From NCBI GenBank assembly GCA_904502165.1, contig CAJGDB010000025.1, forward strand, positions 1-20,563: a stretch of 20,563 bases of DNA. The letters are read 5' to 3'. The DNA comes from an uncultured Akkermansia sp. Lineage in GTDB: Bacteria > Verrucomicrobiota > Verrucomicrobiia > Verrucomicrobiales > Akkermansiaceae. This document shows, piece by piece, positions 15,317 to 20,563 of the stretch (position 1 is its first letter; each line of letters begins with the position of its first letter). A program made the position numbers and the translations under genes. Under the pieces are notes generated by a model. The model was not told where the DNA came from. It saw only the letters and a program-made list of their open reading frames with translations, and did no database searches.

Positions 15317-15805
15317 TTAATACATGCCATCGGGTTCGAAGCGGCTGTTGTTCGTGCCGTGGTAGTAAATACCATGAGCCCCGACGGGAATGTAACCCAC
15401 CTGCTCGGAAACGGGCTGAACCACGGAATAAAGCTGGTTCGTACCATCAATCTTGACCGTGATGGACTGGCCCTGCGTATTGCCGGCAGCATCGGTGATG
15501 TAACGGCCAGCCAGCGCACCCAGCACACCGAAGCCGGCAGCTGATACAATGCGACCGGAACCGCCACCCAGCATCTGACCTGCGCCGGCACCGAGAACAG
15601 CACCCACGCCGGTACCCACATTCTTAGCCGTGCTGGAGGTCTCGATGGTCACGCTGCGGGCTGCTACCACCGTGGCAGGGAAAGCCTGGGCACCATAGCC
15701 CACCTTGTCGGCAGATACCTTGTTATAGTTTGACATGGAAGAGCAGGACGTGGTCAGTAAAGCGCAACCTGCAACCATTGCCATAAGGATGTATTTCTTG
15801 TTCAT
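15317..15805 (-). CDS. Glycine-zipper outer-membrane lipoprotein (SlyB/17 kDa antigen-like)
   Basis: A 162-residue predicted lipoprotein. The signal peptide MNKKYILMAMVAGCALLTTS ends in a lipobox with Cys21 as the lipidation site. Residues about 60-100 form a glycine-zipper segment (GTGVGAVLGAGAGQMLGGG... and GVLGALAGRY), typical of the SlyB/Rickettsia 17-kDa antigen group, whose members sit in the outer membrane and influence its integrity. The C-terminal part (about 110-162) resembles the small beta-rich domain found after such zippers. It is a single gene with its own promoter about 44 bases upstream and a terminator behind. The exact role is unknown. Confidence 0.85.
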   Translation of the reverse strand: MNKKYILMAMVAGCALLTTSCSSMSNYNKVSADKVGYGAQAFPATVVAARSVTIETSSTAKNVGTGVGAVLGAGAGQMLGGGSGRIVSAAGFGVLGALAGRYITDAAGNTQGQSITVKIDGTNQLYSVVQPVSEQVGYIPVGAHGIYYHGTNNSRFEPDGMY

Positions 15806-15848
15806 AGTACGATATGGTTTTATTTATAACTATTCTTGTTTGACATTG

Positions 15849-15877
15849 ATGTTACTCCTGGAAGTCTGCTGCGTCAA
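15849..15877 (-). promoter_or_regulatory. Promoter of the lipoprotein gene
   Basis: Minus-strand -35 TTGACG (15877-15872), a 17-base spacer and -10 TAACAT (15854-15849). The predicted start near 15842 leaves a leader of about 37 AT-rich bases without a visible Shine-Dalgarno. It is the one protein-gene promoter in the window that is not close to its start codon. Confidence 0.6.
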
Positions 15878-15993
15878 GTCATATTATGAGCACTGACATG
15901 CTGTCTTCATTCATACAGGCGCACAGGAGAGCGCTTTTTGTGTAGAAAAAGTAGAATTTCATTTTCCGAGCCGATATGAAAGATAAGCCCCCC

Positions 15994-16030
15994 TTAAAAA
16001 GCATCCGGCAGGAACAATTCCTGCCGGATG
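15994..16030 (-). terminator. Strong terminator of the RND efflux operon
   Basis: A perfect 13-bp stem, CATCCGGCAGGAA with TTCCTGCCGGATG (16030-16018 and 16014-16002), with a 3-base loop and followed on the minus strand by CTTTTTAA. It begins 26 bases after the RND gene stop. Nothing else recognisable lies between here and the lipoprotein promoter. Confidence 0.9.
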
Positions 16031-16056
16031 TAAGCTTTATTTCTTATTCAGAAATC

Positions 16057-19000
16057 TTATGTGAGCTCCTTTTCCGTGGCCAGCCAGCGCATGAAGAGGC
16101 GGCTGGTAGCGGGAATGACGAGGAGGTTCAGGATGGTCGCGGAGACGAGGCCGCCGAACTGAACAATGGCCAGCGGGGCGAGGAGGTCACCACCGGGCTG
16201 GTCCTTGGCCCAGACGAGAGGAAGCAGGCCGAGGATGGTGGTGAGCGAGGTCATCATGATGGGAATCACGCGCTCGCGGGAGCCATCGCGAATGGCATCG
16301 ATGGTGCTCATACCCTGTTCCTCCAGTACGCGGTAGCGGTTGAGCAGGATGAGGCCGGAACGGATGGCAAAGCCCACCACGGTAACGAAGCCCACAATGG
16401 AGCTCACCGAGAGAATGGGGGGGATGTAGGTTTCACCACTCAGCACGGATTTCACTGTATCGGGCGAAGCCAGGAATACGGCCACAATGCCACCTACCAG
16501 GCAGAGCGGGATATTGATGAGCGTGATCAATGCACGCCGCACGCTGCCTAGGGAGCTGGAAAGCAGCAGAACAATGAGCACGCAGACAATGCCACCCAGG
16601 ATATACAGGCGGCGTCCGGCTTCCTCACGGCTCTTGATAGTGCCAGCGTAATCCACCGAGCAGCCCATGGCATTCATCACCGGGTCAAGCTTCTCGCGGC
16701 AGGCATCTGCCAGGTCGCCCAAGTTGGAATCCACGCTAGGGTTGCAGGAAATCATAGCCTTGCGGCGGGTGTTATCGCGGAGAATCAGGTTGGTTACCTC
16801 GGAGCGGTACACATGGGCGGCATCCCCCAGGCGCAGCATGCGTCCACCGGGAGCCACCAGCTGCAGGTTGCTCACATCGTCCATGCTCATACGCAGCTCC
16901 GGAGCCAGTCGAAGCATAATGTTCCAATGATCCAGATTCCTGATGATTTCACCAGCCTTGTAACCATTCATGGCTGCAGATACCTGCTCTGCGGCATCGG
17001 CAATGGTCAGGCCGTAGGTGGACAGAATTTCACGATTGTAATCCACGCAGATGGTATCAACCATCACCTCGCGGTTGGCGCGGGCATCAGCCACCTCCGG
17101 CAGCGTCCCCAGAATCTCGGCTGCCTTCTTTGCTGCAGCGCGAATCTGGGGCAGTTCCGAACCGTAAATGTTGATGGCGATTTCAGAGTTTGAGCCGGAA
17201 AGTGCAGAGGAAATGCGGTGTGCCAGCGGGTAGCCAATCATGCCGCCCATACCGGGGATACCGGAAATCACCTTACGTATATCCTCCCGGATTTTGCGCT
17301 GGTCATAATCCAGGTCCACTCGTACCACCAGTTCGGAGGCACTTACCGGCTCTGCGTGTTCATCATTCTCCGCGCGGCCAGTACGCTGCGTCACTGTCTT
17401 CACTCCCTCAATCTTCTCCAGCTCAGCCATCACCTGACGCGACACACGCTCCGTCTCTGCGAGAGAAGTACCCGGCACCGCATTCACAAATACAGTATAG
17501 CAGTCCTCATTGAACGGAGGCAGGAAACTGGTGCCATAGGTGCTGCCCAGCCAGAGAGCACCACCGGTAATGGCCATCAGGAACCCGAAGACCACTGCCG
17601 AGTGCTGCAGGCAGAACTCCAGCACCGGGGAATACATGCGCTTGATAAGACGTGCTGTGGCAGAATCGCCATCGTTCCGGGTGCTCTTCGGGGCTTTGAA
17701 CCACATGTAGCACAGCACCGGCACCAGCGTGAGAGCCACCAGCAGAGATGCAGCCAGGGCGAGCATATACGAAATTCCCAGAGGCCGATAGAACTGGCCT
17801 TCCATGCCACTCAGGAACAACACAGGGGCAAACACCAGCAGAATGATGACTGTAGAATAAGAGATAGAGCTGACAATCTCCCCCTTGGCCTCCATAAGCA
17901 CCGCATAGCGGCTGCGGCGCTGCTCCGGCGGCAGGGCTGCATTACGGGTCAGATTGCGCCATGCCACTTCCACAAACACAATGGCATTATCCACCACATC
18001 ACCTACAGCCACAGCGAGGCCACCCAGGGTCATGATGTTCACCGCCAACCCGAACATCGGGAAGAAAGCCATGCCAATCATCACAGAAAGAGGCATAGTG
18101 ATGAGAGTGATGAGAGCGGTGCGAAGATTCAGCAGGGTGAGCACAATCACCAGCATCACCACGATACCGGCAATGAGGAGCGTCTCCTTGCCGTTTTCCA
18201 GTGAAAGGTTGATGAAATCTGCCTGGCGGTAGGCATCCGCACGCAGCTTGATATTGCCCGGCAGCCGGCTCTGGGCAAATTCCTTCACGGCGGCATCCAC
18301 CTGCTCTGTCAGCGCCAGCGTATTAGCCCCCGGCACTTTCTGCACCGAAAGCACCACGCACTCTCGCCCGGCAAAACCGGCATTGCCACGGCGGGGTGCG
18401 CCGTCAATCTTCACCTCGGCAACATCCTCCACACGCAGTACGCCGCTCGGGTGCGCTGCCACAAGAGCACGCTTGATTTCCTCAGGCGTAAAGGCGCGGG
18501 AAGCCTGCTGAACCGGAAGCTCCAGACCGGCAACATCCTCAATATAGCCGGCAGGAATCGTGCTTTGCGCCCCCTCAACGCTTTCCTTGAGGTCATTGAG
18601 CGTAATGCCCGCCTGCCGCATCTTCTCCGGGTCGTACAGCACCTGGTATTCCGGCATACGGCCACCCAGCACCGTCACCTGACCCACACCAGGAATGGAA
18701 AGCAGGCGGTTACGCAGCTCAAACTGCCCCACCCGGCGGACTTCCAGCGGATCGGCCGTTTCGTCTCCCAGCAAGGCAATGAGCATAATTTCGCCCGTCA
18801 CCGATACAATGGGAGCCATTTCCATCTCTACGTGGGAAGGCAGGTTCTCCCGCACCGTTGAAAGGCGCTCTGAAACAATCTGACGGGCCAGATAAATATC
18901 CGTATCCCAGTCAAAATCCACCCAGACAAAGGAAAGGCCGCTACCGCTGGAGCTCCGCACCTGCTGCACACCGGGAGTACCGGAAAGGGCTGATTCCAGG

Positions 19001-19203
19001 GGAATGGAGACATACTGCTCCACCTCCTCAGCAGTAAGGCCACCGGCTTCGGTCTGAATGGTTACACGCGGCACATACAGCTCCGGGAATACGTCCACCG
19101 GAGTCCGCATGATACCGACAATACTCAACGCAACAAGCACCAGGGTGATGATAATCACCGTAATGCGGTTACGCAGGCAGAACGACATGAGTTTCTCCAG
19201 CAT
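16057..19203 (-). CDS. RND efflux pump, heavy-metal (CzcA/CusA-like) subunit
   Basis: A 1048-residue inner-membrane RND transporter that uses the proton gradient to drive substrate from the periplasm or membrane out through an outer-membrane channel. Features are the N-terminal helix (about 12-32), the first porter domain with PVDVFPEL, six helices about 340-540, the second porter domain about 560-850 and a final helix bundle to 1040. The motif TGRAENDEHAEPVSASE resembles the HME-subfamily signature. The helix-4 stretch GDVVDNAIVFVE carries Asp402 and Asp405; Asp405 aligns by eye with the proton-relay Asp of CusA. The Met triad of CusA seems absent, so Cu/Ag by that route is doubtful. Its ATG overlaps the adaptor stop by one base, and a strong terminator follows. 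An outer-membrane partner is not in the window. Confidence 0.9.
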   Translation of the reverse strand: MLEKLMSFCLRNRITVIIITLVLVALSIVGIMRTPVDVFPELYVPRVTIQTEAGGLTAEEVEQYVSIPLESALSGTPGVQQVRSSSGSGLSFVWVDFDWDTDIYLARQIVSERLSTVRENLPSHVEMEMAPIVSVTGEIMLIALLGDETADPLEVRRVGQFELRNRLLSIPGVGQVTVLGGRMPEYQVLYDPEKMRQAGITLNDLKESVEGAQSTIPAGYIEDVAGLELPVQQASRAFTPEEIKRALVAAHPSGVLRVEDVAEVKIDGAPRRGNAGFAGRECVVLSVQKVPGANTLALTEQVDAAVKEFAQSRLPGNIKLRADAYRQADFINLSLENGKETLLIAGIVVMLVIVLTLLNLRTALITLITMPLSVMIGMAFFPMFGLAVNIMTLGGLAVAVGDVVDNAIVFVEVAWRNLTRNAALPPEQRRSRYAVLMEAKGEIVSSISYSTVIILLVFAPVLFLSGMEGQFYRPLGISYMLALAASLLVALTLVPVLCYMWFKAPKSTRNDGDSATARLIKRMYSPVLEFCLQHSAVVFGFLMAITGGALWLGSTYGTSFLPPFNEDCYTVFVNAVPGTSLAETERVSRQVMAELEKIEGVKTVTQRTGRAENDEHAEPVSASELVVRVDLDYDQRKIREDIRKVISGIPGMGGMIGYPLAHRISSALSGSNSEIAINIYGSELPQIRAAAKKAAEILGTLPEVADARANREVMVDTICVDYNREILSTYGLTIADAAEQVSAAMNGYKAGEIIRNLDHWNIMLRLAPELRMSMDDVSNLQLVAPGGRMLRLGDAAHVYRSEVTNLILRDNTRRKAMISCNPSVDSNLGDLADACREKLDPVMNAMGCSVDYAGTIKSREEAGRRLYILGGIVCVLIVLLLSSSLGSVRRALITLINIPLCLVGGIVAVFLASPDTVKSVLSGETYIPPILSVSSIVGFVTVVGFAIRSGLILLNRYRVLEEQGMSTIDAIRDGSRERVIPIMMTSLTTILGLLPLVWAKDQPGGDLLAPLAIVQFGGLVSATILNLLVIPATSRLFMRWLATEKELT

Positions 19204-19215
19204 CAGTGATCCTCC
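19201..19215 (-). promoter_or_regulatory. Coupled start with Shine-Dalgarno, adaptor/RND junction
   Basis: The adaptor stop and RND start overlap as TGATG (stop 19205-19203, ATG 19203-19201). GGAGG (19215-19211) lies 7 bases before the ATG, an ideal Shine-Dalgarno spacing. It decides the RND start and suggests termination-reinitiation that keeps the two subunits balanced. Confidence 0.8.
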
Positions 19216-20563
19216 CCTTCGTGGAACTTACCATCGGCATGGAAATGCCCGGCCTTCTTCTGCTGGCTGCCATCTGCCGGCAGAAGATAACGCAGCTCAT
19301 AACCACCCTTCACCACCAGACGCTGCCCGGGTACCAGGCCCTTCACCGGGGTCATTCCGCGACGACTGGTACCGGCCTGCACCTTCACCATAGCAAATGT
19401 GCCCTCCTTGACCTCCAGGAACACCACATCGTCAATACCCACCTTGACCAACGCTGAATCCGGTATGGTCACATAACCCTCTTCACCGCCATCGGCATAG
19501 AAATCCAGGCGGCAGAGCTGGCCGGGACGGGCATCAGCAGGCAGGGAATCCGGGGTAAAATAGAACGCCCGGGTCTGCTTCTCTTCATCCACCTGCTCCG
19601 CCATGCGCCAGCTGCCCTCCATCACCATATTGTCACGTCCGCTCAGGCGGGTAGCACGAATGGAAGAGAAATCAGGCACATCATTACCATACAGCGTGCC
19701 CTCTATTTCCATCGCATTCAGATTGCTCATGGTCACCACAGCAGTCCCCTGCTCTCCCCAGCTTCCCTGGGTAATGCCGACATTGCGGACAATGCCATCA
19801 TTGCCAGCCCGCACAACCAGGGTCGGCACGCCGTTTTCAGGAGTAATTTGAGCCCCCATCACCAGAACATTAAGCCGGGTCTGCGTTACTTCCAATTCAC
19901 GCTTCAACTGGCGATTTTCTGCATTCTTGAAATTAATCTGCTCTTCCAGGTCACTGCTGGTAGTACCGGCCGATTTCAGACGAGCCAGACGCATGGACAG
20001 GGCGTCTATTTCCTCCTTGCAGCGGATAATAGCCGCCTCCTGTTTGCGTATATCCGCCACCAGGCTGCTCACCTCCGGTGCTACCACAGTATAGAGCACA
20101 TCACCTTTCTTCACATTCTGAGCTGATTTCACATGCAGAGAAATCCGGCCACCACAAGGAAGAGAATATGTTTCCAGCGCATGGCTGGGCACGAACAAAT
20201 GACCATACAGGCTATGGGTAAGAGCCTTCCCGGCAGCTGGTACAGCCTCAATCTTCATGGCCGAAATATGGCGGGCATGGGCATCTGCCGTCACCAGCAC
20301 CGGTCCTGAGGCATGGCTGTGAGAACATCCGGCACCATGATTGTGACTGCAGCCTTCGCCGTGCTCATGGGCGTGTTCTTCACCAGCGGCGTGGTCGTGG
20401 CTGCAGCCCTCGCCGTGCTCATGGGCGTGTTCTTCACCAGCGGCGTGGTCGTGGCTGCAGCCCTCGCCGTGTTCATGGGCGTGTTCTTCACCAGCGGCGT
20501 GGTCGTGGCTGCAGCCCTCGCCGTGCTCATGGGCGTGTTCTTCACCTGCGGCGTGGTCGTGGC
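19203..20563 (-). CDS. Periplasmic adaptor of the RND pump, His-rich N-terminus (partial)
   Basis: The frame is open to the window edge, so the true start and any signal peptide lie outside; about 452 residues are visible. It is a membrane-fusion (CzcB/CusB-type) protein linking the RND pump to an outer-membrane channel. In order there is a His/Cys-rich repeat region of about 72 residues plus a degenerate tail, then a barrel-sandwich half-motif (GGRISLHVKSAQNVKKGDVLYTV). A coiled-coil hairpin follows (VADIRKQEAAIIRCKEE... to ...ELEVTQTRLNVL), then the second half-motif (VRAGNDGIVRNVGITQG), a beta-barrel domain and a C-terminal domain. The C-terminus is also His/Asp/Glu-rich (HFHADGKFHEGEDH). 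The repeats suggest periplasmic capture of a transition metal such as Zn, Ni, Co or Cu. The GTG at 20300 is an internal codon, not the start. Confidence 0.9.
   Translation of the reverse strand, partial: HDHAAGEEHAHEHGEGCSHDHAAGEEHAHEHGEGCSHDHAAGEEHAHEHGEGCSHDHAAGEEHAHEHGEGCSHNHGAGCSHSHASGPVLVTADAHARHISAMKIEAVPAAGKALTHSLYGHLFVPSHALETYSLPCGGRISLHVKSAQNVKKGDVLYTVVAPEVSSLVADIRKQEAAIIRCKEEIDALSMRLARLKSAGTTSSDLEEQINFKNAENRQLKRELEVTQTRLNVLVMGAQITPENGVPTLVVRAGNDGIVRNVGITQGSWGEQGTAVVTMSNLNAMEIEGTLYGNDVPDFSSIRATRLSGRDNMVMEGSWRMAEQVDEEKQTRAFYFTPDSLPADARPGQLCRLDFYADGGEEGYVTIPDSALVKVGIDDVVFLEVKEGTFAMVKVQAGTSRRGMTPVKGLVPGQRLVVKGGYELRYLLPADGSQQKKAGHFHADGKFHEGEDH
20346..20561 (-). repeat. Four tandem 54-bp units encoding an 18-residue His/Cys motif
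   Basis: Units at 20561-20508, 20507-20454, 20453-20400 and 20399-20346 all encode HDHAAGEEHAHEHGEGCS, with five His, one Cys and four Glu each. A shorter degenerate segment follows (HNHGAGCSHSHASG). All four units are identical in protein; the DNA differs at four positions, all synonymous. The array continues or starts beyond the window edge, so the true copy number is unknown. Confidence 0.93.

Noticed and set aside
17218..18204. Long plus-strand open frame inside the RND gene
   Set aside because: It is antisense to strongly conserved RND motifs, and its protein is His/Gln-rich with no recognisable domain.
19203..20300. Adaptor gene starting with GTG at 20300
   Set aside because: The frame stays open upstream through 87 more codons of meaningful repeats to the window edge, so 20300 is internal.
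20291..20545. Open frame of threonine/alanine repeats across the His-rich array
   Set aside because: It is a frame-shifted shadow of the 54-base repeat. The His/Cys frame continues without a stop into the conserved adaptor domain, so that frame is the real one.

Overview
The window (20,563 bases, GC-rich, densely coding on both strands) looks like a conserved chromosomal segment of a diderm bacterium. An LptF/LptG-family permease, a lipoprotein with a glycine zipper and an RND efflux pump all imply an outer membrane. Promoters are of the classical sigma-70 type (TTGACA-like, 17 bp, TATAAT-like), which argues against Bacteroidota. Shine-Dalgarno sequences are scarce. A Verrucomicrobiota host, perhaps Akkermansiaceae-like, is my best guess, but this is inference from gene content and composition, not proof. 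I see no phage, transposase, CRISPR array or integrase.

Layout. 1-460: a minus-strand tRNA-Phe/tRNA-Pro pair with two tandem upstream promoters and two tandem hairpins downstream. 461-3292 (minus): a metallophosphoesterase, an LptF/G-type permease and a HAD hydrolase, probably one operon read from a promoter just before the phosphoesterase. 3469-5991 (plus): the DEAH helicase HrpB, divergent from that operon. 6082-8478 (plus): an AI-2E-family membrane protein and diaminopimelate decarboxylase LysA, 3 bases apart, closed by a strong terminator. 8605-13007 (plus): an unknown membrane protein with a long Ala/Glu/Lys/Pro-rich tail, an ankyrin-repeat membrane protein, and a copper-type P1B ATPase with a metal-binding domain at each end. 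13017-15170 (minus): RecQ helicase. 15317-15805 (minus): a glycine-zipper lipoprotein. 16057-20563 (minus): an RND heavy-metal-type efflux pump and its periplasmic adaptor, whose N-terminal part is a His/Cys-rich tandem repeat running off the window edge.

Themes. (1) Metal handling: a copper-type ATPase in the inner membrane and a separate RND/adaptor pair spanning the periplasm, the adaptor carrying repeated HxH and Cys motifs. (2) Gene expression: five mRNAs start at consensus-like promoters whose -10 box ends only 8-13 bases before the start codon, so they are predicted to be leaderless or nearly so. The only clear Shine-Dalgarno I found is at the translationally coupled adaptor/pump junction. 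(3) Cell envelope and housekeeping: lysA (lysine and peptidoglycan precursor), LptF/G (LPS export) and two DNA/RNA helicases. I found no convincing new defence or mobile system. The most notable items are the His-rich repeat adaptor, the pattern of very short leaders, and the doubly HMA-tagged ATPase.
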